Shown one piece after another: positions 1 through 5,971 of a DNA stretch of 8,281 nt. The number at the start of each line of letters is the position of its first letter. Position 1 is the first letter of the stretch. The DNA lies in contig CAJMNU010000065.1 of NCBI GenBank assembly GCA_905214855.1, forward strand, positions 1-8,281, read 5' to 3'. The notes under the pieces were generated by a model that did not search any database, was not told the DNA's origin, and was given only the letters and a program-made list of their open reading frames with translations. Both the position numbers and the translations under genes were made by a program. The stretch is from an uncultured bacterium. Lineage in GTDB: Bacteria > Bacillota > Clostridia > Lachnospirales > Lachnospiraceae.

Positions 1-847
1 CTATGATGTTGTGGGAACTGTAAAACCTGAAATTGCAGAAGAACTGGGAATACCGAAGAATGTGAAGATTGCTGCCGGAGCTGGAGATAATGCGGCAGCA
101 GCAGTAGGAACAGGTACAGTGGGAGAGGGAGGATGTACGATTTCTCTTGGAACTTCAGGTACTGTATTTATTTCCAGTGAGAAGTTTGGAGTGGATGCGA
201 ACAATGCTCTCCATGCATTTGCCCATGCAGATGGCGGATATCATTTGATGGGATGTATGCTTTCAGCGGCTTCCTGCAACAAATGGTGGATGGATGAGAT
301 CTTAAAGACAAAAGAATATGCATCGGAGCAGGAAAATATTGTAAACTTAGGTCAGAATCATGTCTATTTCCTTCCATATTTGATGGGAGAGCGTTCTCCT
401 CACAATGATCCAAAGGCAAGAGGAGTATTTTTTGGAATGTCTATGGATACGACAAGAGAAGAGATGACACAGGCTGTTTTAGAGGGAGTCGCATTTGCAC
501 TGAGAGATTCTATTGAGGTGGCAAGAAGTCTCGGAATTCAGATTGAATCTTCCAAGATCTGCGGAGGAGGAGCAAAAAGTCCTCTTTGGAGAACAATCAT
601 TGCGAATGTAATGAATATTCGTCTTGATCTTGTGGAAACAGAGGAAGGTCCGGGATATGGAGGTGCTATTCTGGCAGCAGTTGCATGTAAAGAATTTGGC
701 AGTGTGAAGGAAGCAGTGCAAAAACTTGTACATGTGGTGGGAAGTGTAGAGCCAACTCCAGAGCTGGTTGAGGCATATGAGGCACGTTACAGAGAATTTA
801 AGCGGATTTATCCAACAGTAAGAGGATTGTTCGCAGATTTTTCCTAA
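1..847 (+). CDS. xylB: Xylulokinase-type FGGY carbohydrate kinase, C-terminal part (5' end outside window)
   Basis: This is an ATP-dependent cytoplasmic sugar kinase of the FGGY family; the family member it most resembles phosphorylates D-xylulose to xylulose 5-phosphate. The reading frame is open from base 2 to a TAA at 845-847, giving about 281 codons. Xylulokinases are usually about 490-510 residues, so roughly the first 200 residues lie upstream. Visible signatures are GAGDNAAAAVGTG, whose Asp (codon 86-88) matches the catalytic base of E. coli XylB (D233 in GGGDNAAG), then the phosphate-binding SLGTSGTVF, the YLMGERSP stretch, and the ATP-site ICGGGAKSPLW and GPGYGGAILAA segments. The GTG at 11 is internal, since homology continues upstream of it. 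The gene sits 99 bp before a DUF4867-like gene and then an isomerase, so its real substrate may be a ketulose made by that isomerase (xylulose, ribulose or fuculose type) rather than xylulose alone. The family is certain; the exact sugar is not. Confidence 0.9.
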   Translation, partial: YDVVGTVKPEIAEELGIPKNVKIAAGAGDNAAAAVGTGTVGEGGCTISLGTSGTVFISSEKFGVDANNALHAFAHADGGYHLMGCMLSAASCNKWWMDEILKTKEYASEQENIVNLGQNHVYFLPYLMGERSPHNDPKARGVFFGMSMDTTREEMTQAVLEGVAFALRDSIEVARSLGIQIESSKICGGGAKSPLWRTIIANVMNIRLDLVETEEGPGYGGAILAAVACKEFGSVKEAVQKLVHVVGSVEPTPELVEAYEARYREFKRIYPTVRGLFADFS

Positions 848-946
848 TTCGTAAATATCTCATAAATATCCAAAGAGTTGAAAAAGAAAAAGTTAGATAA
901 AATGTGATGTGAGTTTAGATGATAGAAAAGGAAAGGAAGTGAAAAG

Positions 947-1564
947 ATGCAGATTCAGCATGTAACAGACGCATCTTTTTCCAAGTATGGAAGAGTACTT
1001 CTGGATTATCCGGTCGAAAAGCTGATCGAGGCAATGAAAAAGACCGAGATGCCGGATGATGTGGTATATGTGCCTTCTGTAAAAGAATTGGAAGACTTGG
1101 ATGAAGTAAAAAAATGGGTGCAGAGTTTCGGAGGTGGTTTGGACTGGCAGGTAGGTTACTGTAATGGTCATAATCAAAAATTGAATGCTCTGGAGTACCA
1201 TCGTTCTTCCGAGATCAATGTGGCTGTAACGGATTTGATCTTGTTGATCGGAATGGAAAAAGATATTACATCAGAGCTGACATATGATACAGCCTTGGTG
1301 GAGGCATTTCTTGTTCCAGCGGGAACTATGATCGAGGTATATGCAACTACACTGCATTATGCTCCTTGTGGAGTAGAAGGAAAGGGATTCCAGTGTGTAG
1401 TAGGGCTTCCAAAAGGAACAAATACAGATCTGGAAGAGACACTTGAAAGTGCAGGAGAAGACAGGTTGTTGTTTGCAAAAAATAAGTGGCTGATCGGACA
1501 TCAGGAAGGTGGATTGCCAAAGGCTGCTTGGATTGGACTTCAGGGAGAGAATATCACCATATAG
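947..1564 (+). CDS. DUF4867-like, cupin-like protein of unknown function in a sugar operon
   Basis: This 205-residue cytoplasmic protein has no signal peptide or membrane segment. From memory I match it to DUF4867, a family I know from Firmicutes next to sugar kinases and isomerases; its function is not established. The sequence suggests a small beta-barrel. A GHNQK turn (H75) is followed by EYHRSSE (E83, H85, E89), like the His/Glu half of a cupin motif 1. VPAGT (P124-G126) and TLHYAPC (H137) resemble cupin motif 2. Together these could make one metal site, as in cupin sugar isomerases, epimerases or lyases, but that is inference. The ATG at 947 is preceded by AGGAAGTGA-like purines at 934-942 with usable spacing, and no better start is seen. 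It lies between the kinase and the isomerase gene (72 bp before it) on the same strand, which suggests co-transcription and a role on the same sugar. Confidence 0.85.
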   Translation: MQIQHVTDASFSKYGRVLLDYPVEKLIEAMKKTEMPDDVVYVPSVKELEDLDEVKKWVQSFGGGLDWQVGYCNGHNQKLNALEYHRSSEINVAVTDLILLIGMEKDITSELTYDTALVEAFLVPAGTMIEVYATTLHYAPCGVEGKGFQCVVGLPKGTNTDLEETLESAGEDRLLFAKNKWLIGHQEGGLPKAAWIGLQGENITI

Positions 1565-1622
1565 GATGTCAATACATAAAATGATGATTTTAGGATCATT
1601 GTCATAAAAATGTTTTAAAATC

Positions 1623-1628
1623 AGGAGG
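1623..1628 (+). promoter_or_regulatory. Ribosome binding site of the isomerase gene
   Basis: A perfect AGGAGG 8 nt before the ATG at 1637 fixes the isomerase start and suggests strong translation. No promoter is evident in the 72-bp gap, which fits operon transcription from upstream. Confidence 0.85.
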
Positions 1629-1636
1629 AAAGAAAG

Positions 1637-3106
1637 ATGAACAATATTCCACAGGTAAAAGTAGCACTGGTTGCGGTAAGCAGAGACTGCTTCCCGATCA
1701 CATTATCTACATCCAGAAGAAACCGTGTGGCAGAAGAATGTGAAAAACTGGGACTTCAGGTATACAACTGCCCGATCACAATTGAGAATGAACTGGATAT
1801 GAGAAAGGCACTGGCAGATATCCAGAATGCAGGATGTAATGCATTGACTGTATATCTTGGAAACTTTGGTCCGGAGACACCAGAGACACTGCTTGCAAAA
1901 TATTTTGATGGACCAGTTATGTTTGTGGCAGCAGCAGAGGATGCATCTGACAAACTTTGTGATGACAGAGGTGATGCATATTGTGGTATGCTGAATGCCA
2001 GCTATAATCTGAAACTGCGTGGTGTGAAAGCATATATTCCAGAATATCCGGTTGGAACACCTGATGAAGTTGCTGGTATGATCGGAGAATTTATCCCGAT
2101 CGCCAGAGCTGTGATCGGATTACAGAATCTGAAGATCATTACTTTTGGTCCACGTCCAAAAGATTTTATGGCATGTAATGCTCCAATCAAACAGCTTTTC
2201 AATCTGGGAGTAGAGATTGAGGAAAATTCTGAGTTGGATCTGTTTGCATACTTTAATGAACATGCAGGAGACCCACGAATTGATGATGTTGTGAAAGATA
2301 TGGCAGAAGAACTGGGAACAGGCAATAAACTTCCTAGCATTCTTCCAAAATTAGCACAGTATGAGCTGACTCTTTTAGACTGGGCAGAGGGACATAAGGG
2401 AGAGAGAGAGTTTGTAGTATTTGCAAATAAGTGCTGGCCAGCGTTCCAGACACAGTTTGGTTTTGTTCCATGCTATGTAAACAGTCGTCTTGCAGCAAGA
2501 GGAATGGCAGTTGCATGTGAGGTAGATATTTATGGTGCTTTGAGTGAATATATCGGAACCTGTATCAGCGAAGATATTGTAACTTTGCTGGATATCAATA
2601 ACTCTGTACCTCGTGATATGTATGAGAAAGAGATCAAAGGTAATTATAACTACACACTGAAAGATACTTTCATGGGATTCCATTGTGGTAATACAACAGC
2701 GAAGAAACTGACTTCCTGTGAGATGAGAAATCAGAAGATCATGGCAAGAACACTTCCAGAAGAGGTAACATATGGAACTTTGGAAGGTGATATCGCACCT
2801 GGACAGATCACATTCTACCGTTTGCAGAGTACTGCAGATGCAAAATTGACTGCATATGTAGCAGAGGGAGAAATCCTTCCGGTTGCAACACAGTCCTTTG
2901 GTGGCATCGGTGTTTTTGCAATTCCTGAGATGGGACGTTTCTATCGCCACGTTTTGATCCAGAATAACTATCCACATCATGGAGCAGTTGCTTTTGGTCA
3001 TTTTGGAAAGCAGATCTTTGAAGTGTTCAAATATCTGGGTGTAGAAGAAATTGGATTTAACCAGCCAAAAGGAATGCTGTACAAGACAGAGAATCCATAC
3101 GCATAA
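1637..3106 (+). CDS. L-fucose/L-arabinose isomerase family protein
   Basis: A predicted metal-dependent aldose-ketose isomerase of 489 residues, close in length to AraA (about 500) and shorter than FucI (about 590). The N-terminal half (about 1-170) is the Rossmann-like substrate domain of the family. The second half carries the likely metal site. KCWPAF (K265-W267) is followed by ACEVDIYGALSEY (E295) and LLDINN (D319). The 24-residue gap between E295 and D319 equals that between the E. coli FucI ligands Glu337 and Asp361. FHCGN (H349) and a C-terminal YPHHGAVAFGHFGK (H447, H448, H455) can supply the His ligand. The start is clear: AGGAGG at 1623-1628 lies 8 nt before the ATG. The product would be a ketulose for the upstream kinase, giving an isomerase/kinase pair. 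Candidate substrates include L-fucose, D-arabinose, L-arabinose or a related aldose, and the sequence does not decide among them. An intrinsic terminator follows at 3198. Confidence 0.88.
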   Translation: MNNIPQVKVALVAVSRDCFPITLSTSRRNRVAEECEKLGLQVYNCPITIENELDMRKALADIQNAGCNALTVYLGNFGPETPETLLAKYFDGPVMFVAAAEDASDKLCDDRGDAYCGMLNASYNLKLRGVKAYIPEYPVGTPDEVAGMIGEFIPIARAVIGLQNLKIITFGPRPKDFMACNAPIKQLFNLGVEIEENSELDLFAYFNEHAGDPRIDDVVKDMAEELGTGNKLPSILPKLAQYELTLLDWAEGHKGEREFVVFANKCWPAFQTQFGFVPCYVNSRLAARGMAVACEVDIYGALSEYIGTCISEDIVTLLDINNSVPRDMYEKEIKGNYNYTLKDTFMGFHCGNTTAKKLTSCEMRNQKIMARTLPEEVTYGTLEGDIAPGQITFYRLQSTADAKLTAYVAEGEILPVATQSFGGIGVFAIPEMGRFYRHVLIQNNYPHHGAVAFGHFGKQIFEVFKYLGVEEIGFNQPKGMLYKTENPYA

Positions 3107-3197
3107 GTAGATATCCAAACAGAGGGAAACTTGGTTGGATAGGCAGAGCGTGAAGGATAAAGTGGCACAGATTTAAAAAAGACAGATTTATTAGAGT

Positions 3198-3238
3198 GTA
3201 CCTTTTTCAGTCTATATAGATTGAAAAAGGTACTTTTT
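3198..3238 (+). terminator. Rho-independent terminator of the sugar operon
   Basis: A 15-bp stem (3198-3212 paired with 3219-3233) contains a single G-U pair and a 6-nt TATATA loop, and is followed by TTTTT at 3234-3238. It lies 91 bp after the isomerase stop and before the next promoter, so it ends the kinase/DUF4867-like/isomerase transcript. The A- and T-rich stem arms make it potentially active from either strand. Confidence 0.92.
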
Positions 3239-3285
3239 GCCTAAAATCCAGATAAAAAGAAATACATTCCTGATAGGAGAATGGG

Positions 3286-3314
3286 TTCTCATGAAGAAAA
3301 AAATATGGTATAAT
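3286..3314 (+). promoter_or_regulatory. Sigma-A-type promoter with extended -10, upstream of the PH-domain gene
   Basis: The -10 is a perfect TATAAT at 3309-3314 with the extended TGG just before it (3306-3308). The -35 is TTCTCA at 3286-3291, 4 of 6 to TTGACA, and the spacer is exactly 17 bp. Transcription would start near 3321, giving a leader of about 87 nt that contains the hairpin at 3341-3363. Confidence 0.75.
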
Positions 3315-3340
3315 AAATACAATTATCCAATGTGTCGTAC

Positions 3341-3370
3341 CTCCCTGCTTTAGCTGTGGGGAGTGTCAAG
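3341..3370 (+). repeat. Hairpin resembling an IS200/IS605-type right end; possible transposon relic
   Basis: CTCCC at 3341-3345 pairs with GGGAG at 3359-3363. The stem extends inward through two G-U pairs and one C-G pair to a TTTAGCT loop, and is followed by GTGTCAAG. A short stem of this type (CTCCC...TTTAG...GGGGAG followed by GTGTCAAG) is what I remember from right ends of IS200/IS605-family elements in Clostridia, next to the cleavage site. No transposase or TnpB gene is present and no left end was recognised nearby, so it would be a solo relic. It lacks a T-run, so it is not a standard terminator. It could instead be a regulatory hairpin in the leader of the PH-domain gene. Confidence 0.4.
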
Positions 3371-3407
3371 AATCAACAGGGAAAAGGGCAGAGAGGAGGA
3401 AAGGGAT

Positions 3408-3827
3408 ATGACTGACCAAACACAGATCTGGAAAGACAGAAAGCACTATTTATGGTTTCCGTTCAGTTTTACTAAATACTGGATTGAAGAGGAAAGTTTG
3501 TATATAGAGAGAGGGCTTCTCTCCACAAAGTTGGAAGAAACTTTATTATACCGTGTGACAGACATTACTTTGGAGAGAAGTTTAGGACAGAAGATATGCG
3601 GTACTGGTACACTGATCCTTCAGGTGCGTGTGGATGCAACCCCAGAAGTACGTCTGGAGAATATAAAACAGCCGTATGAGACGAGAAAAGTGATCTCTAA
3701 GTTAGTAGAAGAGATTCGCAATAAACGGAAAGTAGTAGGAAAAGAGTTTTATGGTGATACCACATATCAGATGGGCGATTCTGATATGGATGTGGAAACT
3801 GACCATGATGATACAGATGTATCATAA
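3408..3827 (+). CDS. Small soluble PH-domain (bPH2/YdbS-like) protein
   Basis: A 139-residue protein made mostly of one bacterial pleckstrin-homology-like domain of the bPH2 type. After a short N-terminus, FTKYWIEEESLYIERGLLST (21-40) matches the family pattern of a Tyr strand, a strand and then a KGLLS-type turn. ETLLYRVTDITLERSLGQK (44-62) and GTGTLIL (65-71) follow, ending in a helix (91-107). The tail (123-139) is very acidic (DSDMDVETDHDDTDVS). Most bPH2 proteins have membrane helices before the domain; none is present here, so this one should be cytoplasmic or peripheral. The frame is open back to 3363, but AGGAGG at 3394-3399 lies 8 nt before the ATG at 3408, which is the preferred start. 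The gene has its own promoter and looks monocistronic. The ligand and role are unknown. Confidence 0.82.
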   Translation: MTDQTQIWKDRKHYLWFPFSFTKYWIEEESLYIERGLLSTKLEETLLYRVTDITLERSLGQKICGTGTLILQVRVDATPEVRLENIKQPYETRKVISKLVEEIRNKRKVVGKEFYGDTTYQMGDSDMDVETDHDDTDVS

Positions 3828-3850
3828 CAAACAGGGTATGATGTAAATTT

Positions 3851-3881
3851 CCAAGACAGGATCTGTCTGATCCTGTCTTGG
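3851..3881. terminator. Hairpin between convergent genes, probable bidirectional terminator
   Basis: A perfect 13-bp inverted repeat (3851-3863 with 3869-3881) has a 5-nt TGTCT loop. It sits 23 bp after the PH-domain gene and 27 bp beyond the end of the opposing small gene. The flanking T-tracts are weak on both sides (GAGAAGTCTTTCCTTT on plus, AAATTT on minus), so efficiency is uncertain. Position and stem quality are the main support. Confidence 0.7.
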
Positions 3882-3908
3882 GAGAAGTCTTTCCTTTCAA
3901 GAAATCTT

Positions 3909-4088
3909 CTAGTGTTCTTTTTTGTGTTCTAGTATGTTTTTTCCTCCAGGGGGAAGAAAGTCATAAAGTTCTTCATAATATTCCATTTCTTTTTCATTAG
4001 CTGGCAGAGCCGGGATCAATCCGGTACAGTCTTGGGAAGAGGCAGCTTGAAATGTTTCTTCATCTATATGATATTTATTCTTTTTCAT
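3909..4088 (-). CDS. Small hypothetical protein, 59 aa
   Basis: This short acidic protein begins MKKNKYHIDEETFQ and contains a QDCTGLIPALPANEKEMEYY segment followed by EELYDFLPP. It has no membrane segment, signal peptide or Cys pair. The Thr-Gly-Leu-Ile-Pro-x-x-Pro core with a following Glu/Tyr helix and a Phe-Leu-Pro-Pro end recalls unnamed small proteins I have seen in Lachnospiraceae, but I cannot name a family or function. The frame runs up to an ATG at 4122-4124. I chose the internal ATG at 4086-4088 because GGGGTG lies about 6 nt before it and the residues upstream look like non-coding AT-rich sequence. It converges on the PH-domain gene and is divergent from spoIIGA. A TATGAT on the minus strand upstream might be a -10 but lacks a clear -35. 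Confidence 0.6.
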   Translation of the reverse strand: MKKNKYHIDEETFQAASSQDCTGLIPALPANEKEMEYYEELYDFLPPGGKNILEHKKEH

Positions 4089-4248
4089 AAATACACCCCA
4101 TTTCATTTTTTGTAAAATTATCATATTAAAAATATCTTTATTTCATATCTTAGTATATCCCGTTTAAAAAAATATATAAAATAGTTCTCTGTTTTTTATA
4201 GAACAAGTGTACTTTTTCATGTTAGAGGCAGAGATTTTTATAGTATAT
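4089..4248. other. AT-rich intergenic region between divergent genes
   Basis: This strongly AT-rich spacer lies between the small minus-strand gene and the spoIIG regulatory region. It contains long A and T runs (around 4101, 4165 and 4193). No convincing gene, RNA or repeat was seen. It could hold the minus-strand promoter for the small gene; TATGAT (minus strand, about 4123-4128) is the best -10 candidate, without a good -35. Confidence 0.5.
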
Positions 4249-4255
4249 TGTCGAT
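4249..4255 (+). promoter_or_regulatory. Candidate upstream 0A box (Spo0A site) of the spoIIG promoter
   Basis: TGTCGAT matches 6 of 7 bases of the 0A-box core TGTCGAA. It lies about 66-72 bp before the expected transcription start of spoIIGA. In B. subtilis, spoIIG has Spo0A sites both far upstream and next to the -35. A single short match is weak on its own; the second box overlapping the -35 strengthens it. Confidence 0.45.
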
Positions 4256-4280
4256 GAAAAGCCAAAGTTCTTGTCCTCTA

Positions 4281-4314
4281 TTTGACAAAATTCGGATAAA
4301 GAATCCAGTATAAT
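4281..4314 (+). promoter_or_regulatory. spoIIG promoter with 21-bp spacer and 0A box over the -35
   Basis: A perfect -35 TTGACA (4282-4287) and a perfect -10 TATAAT (4309-4314) are 21 bp apart, which is too far for normal sigma-A binding. TTTGACAAA at 4281-4289 is a reverse-oriented 0A box differing in one base from TTCGACAAA. The B. subtilis spoIIG promoter is known for a 22-bp spacer that requires Spo0A-P bound beside the -35. The same layout here implies Spo0A-dependent switching of spoIIGA-sigE early in sporulation. A further near match, AGTCGAA at 4322-4328, lies just after the likely start site. Confidence 0.8.
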
Positions 4315-4337
4315 GTGATTCAGTCGAATGTATTGTG

Positions 4338-4343
4338 AGGTGA
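4338..4343 (+). promoter_or_regulatory. Ribosome binding site pointing to the ACG at 4350
   Basis: AGGTGA at 4338-4343, within TGTGAGGTGA, is the best Shine-Dalgarno match ahead of spoIIGA. Six nt later the in-frame codon is ACG (4350-4352), just where an ATG would be expected. A second, weaker AGGTG at 4355-4359 lies 8 nt before an in-frame ATA at 4368. Confidence 0.65.
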
Positions 4344-4349
4344 ACAAAC

Positions 4350-5150
4350 ACGACAGGTGTAGTTTACATAGACCTCTGGTTTGGCATAAATTTTGGAATG
4401 AATCTGCTGCTTTTGTGGATGTTGGGGGAGATTTCCAGAAAATCCATAAAGGTGGGAAGATTGATCCTTAGTGCAGCAGGAGGAGCATTTTGGAGTTGTT
4501 TTTGGCTTCTATTTCCAGATGTGAGAAATGGGATATTTGAATGGATGACATACATAGTGGTTTGCGCCCTTATGGTTATGGGAGCATTTCCATTTTCAGG
4601 ATGGAAAGAAAGTGTCAGGATGCTTGTCTTGTTTTATCTGACAGCATTTTTAACTGGCGGGATAGGAGAAGTATGGATCCGAAAAACAGGCTGCCATATT
4701 TGGACATTGCTGTTTCTTGCAGGAGGAATGATTTGTCTTGTAAAGGCAGTTGTTATTCCCTTAATGAGAGGGCAATCCGAAAAACAGAGGCTGTACCAGA
4801 TAGAATTGGTCAAGGGCGATATCCATGTAAAGATGCACGCCTTACTGGACACAGGAAACCGTTTATATGAGCCATATAGGGGAAGACCAGTATGTGTTGT
4901 CTCATCAGGGTGCGTAGCAGATCTTATGGCAAAAAAAGAGGGGATCTTGTATGTCCCATATAAAGCGGTTGGAACAAAACAGGGAATGCTGGAAGCAATG
5001 ATATTTGACGAGATGATAATTGATATGCCAAAAGGGCAGCACAGGATAAAAAAACCGATGATCGCTGTCTGTGAAGGCACAGTTTCTTCTGATGGAAGTT
5101 ATGATTTGTTGCTCCATCCGGGAGTGCTGGATGAAAAAAATAAAAATTGA
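4350..5150 (+). CDS. spoIIGA: SpoIIGA, pro-sigma-E processing membrane aspartic protease (non-canonical start)
   Basis: SpoIIGA cleaves pro-sigma-E at the asymmetric septum. The N-terminal half is membrane-embedded, with five hydrophobic stretches at about residues 4-24, 37-55, 66-82, 91-110 and 117-139 (numbered from 4350). The C-terminal protease half carries [12 protein letters not shown] with catalytic Asp157, then VPYKAVG and a [10 protein letters not shown] end that matches the close of B. subtilis SpoIIGA. At 266 residues it is shorter than the B. subtilis protein (309). The frame opens after a TGA at 4341-4343 and contains no ATG, GTG or TTG before 4398. The family-typical [18 protein letters not shown] is encoded from 4359, so starting at ATG 4398 would remove half of the first membrane helix, and that ATG has no ribosome binding site. 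ACG at 4350 has ideal spacing. Its stop (5148-5150) is 29 bp before sigE. The identity is secure; the start is unresolved. Confidence 0.85.
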   Translation, partial: TTGVVYIDLWFGINFGMNLLLLWMLGEISRKSIKVGRLILSAAGGAFWSCFWLLFPDVRNGIFEWMTYIVVCALMVMGAFPFSGWKESVRMLVLFYLTAFLTGGIGEVWIRKTGCHIWTLLFLAGGMICLVKAVVIPLMRGQSEKQRLYQIELVKGDIHVKMHALLDTGNRLYEPYRGRPVCVVSSGCVADLMAKKEGILYVPYKAVGTKQGMLEAMIFDEMIIDMPKGQHRIKKPMIAVCEGTVSSDGSYDLLLHPGVLDEKNKN

Positions 5151-5165
5151 GTTGTATTAAGATAG

Positions 5166-5171
5166 AGGAGG
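5166..5171 (+). promoter_or_regulatory. Ribosome binding site of sigE
   Basis: AGGAGG lies 8 nt before the ATG at 5180. It selects this start over the TTG at 5147 that overlaps the end of spoIIGA and over the adjacent ATG at 5183. Confidence 0.85.
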
Positions 5172-5179
5172 CAAAAAAT

Positions 5180-5920
5180 ATGATGATAAAAGTTTCTATT
5201 CCAAACAGATTTCAGTTTAAGGCAACACCAGGATTTCGTACTTTGATGATGCCAAGTCAGGGAGAGGTTCATTATATAGGAGGTGCAGACATTCTTCCAG
5301 CGCCGTTAGATGCTGTTGAAGAGGCACGCATGATCGCAAATTTAAAGACAGATCAGGAAAAAGAAGCAAAATCTAAATTAATTGAACATAATCTCCGACT
5401 TGTAGTGTACATAGCTAAAAAATTTGATAATACCAGTGTGGGAGTGGAAGATCTGATCTCTATTGGAACGATTGGTCTGATCAAAGCCATTAATACATTT
5501 AATCCAGAGAAAAATATTAAATTGGCAACATATGCATCCAGATGTATTGAAAATGAAATTCTTATGTATCTGAGACGCAATAATAAGACAAAAATGGAAG
5601 TTTCGATTGATGAACCTTTGAATGTGGATTGGGATGGAAATGAGCTGCTCTTATCCGATGTCTTAGGAACGGATGAGGATGTGATATATAAAGATTTAGA
5701 AGAAGAGATTGAGCGTAAACAATTGAATAAGGCGATCAGCCGCCTGAATACACGGGAGAGACGGATCGTAGAACTGCGTTTTGGGCTGACAGGCGGGGAT
5801 GGCAGCGAGATGACCCAGAAAGAAGTAGCAGATATGCTTGGGATCTCCCAGTCTTACATCTCAAGGCTTGAGAAAAAGATCATGCAGCGGTTAAAACGGG
5901 AGATGGTAAAGTATTCATAG
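5180..5920 (+). CDS. sigE: RNA polymerase sporulation sigma factor E precursor (pro-sigma-E)
   Basis: This 246-residue precursor of the mother-cell sigma factor is close to B. subtilis SigE (239). Region 2 is nearly identical to the family: [12 protein letters not shown] (71-82), [20 protein letters not shown] (90-109) and [19 protein letters not shown] (115-133), followed by [20 protein letters not shown]. Region 4 contains [15 protein letters not shown] (189-203) and the helix-turn-helix [20 protein letters not shown] (212-231). The pro-peptide is about 30 residues, ending at EVHYIGG (29-35), which aligns with EVYYIGG at the B. subtilis processing site. It is less lysine/leucine-rich than usual. 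A short insert (GGDGSEM, 205-211) sits before region 4.2. The order spoIIGA-sigE with a 29-bp gap identifies it as SigE rather than SigK. Expression should follow the Spo0A-type promoter at 4281, and activity requires SpoIIGA. sigG, a common next gene, is absent here. Confidence 0.95.
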   Translation: MMIKVSIPNRFQFKATPGFRTLMMPSQGEVHYIGGADILPAPLDAVEEARMIANLKTDQEKEAKSKLIEHNLRLVVYIAKKFDNTSVGVEDLISIGTIGLIKAINTFNPEKNIKLATYASRCIENEILMYLRRNNKTKMEVSIDEPLNVDWDGNELLLSDVLGTDEDVIYKDLEEEIERKQLNKAISRLNTRERRIVELRFGLTGGDGSEMTQKEVADMLGISQSYISRLEKKIMQRLKREMVKYS

Positions 5921-5937
5921 CGCAGGCCCTGAAAAGA

Positions 5938-5946
5938 TGATACAAT
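5938..5946 (+). promoter_or_regulatory. Weak candidate extended -10 promoter for the MBL-fold gene
   Basis: TGATACAAT combines a TGn extension with a 5/6 match to TATAAT, 26 bp before the ATG at 5972. No acceptable -35 lies 16-18 bp upstream; TTCATA at 5914-5919 is 21 bp away. An extended -10 promoter can act without a -35, but read-through from sigE is also possible because no terminator lies between the two genes. Confidence 0.35.
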
Positions 5947-5971
5947 AGAAGAAAAAAAAGGGGTTGGGTAT

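Noticed and set aside
878..903. Promoter-like TTGAAA (878-883) and TAAAAT (898-903) before the DUF4867-like gene
   Set aside because: The spacer is only 14 bp and there is no extended -10. The region is AT-rich, so chance matches are expected.
1576..1615. AATGAT/ATCATT inverted repeat in the gap before the isomerase gene
   Set aside because: The stem is a short AT-rich 6 bp with no terminator tail and nothing to support a regulatory RNA.
2375..3118. Long antisense open frame (247 codons) opposite the isomerase gene
   Set aside because: It is fully overlapped by a gene with strong family motifs, its translation is rich in Cys/Ile/Ser with no recognisable domain, and no ribosome binding site was seen. 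It is a codon-bias shadow.
3112..3141. Inverted repeat TATCCAA / TTGGATA just after the isomerase gene
   Set aside because: It is only 7 bp with a 16-nt loop and no T-run. The true terminator is the 15-bp stem at 3198-3238.
4357..4362. GTG at 4357 as a spoIIGA start
   Set aside because: It is in a different frame and is followed immediately by TAG.
4541..4870. Second plus-strand frame (109 codons) inside spoIIGA
   Set aside because: It lies in another frame of a gene with clear SpoIIGA motifs and has no ribosome binding site.
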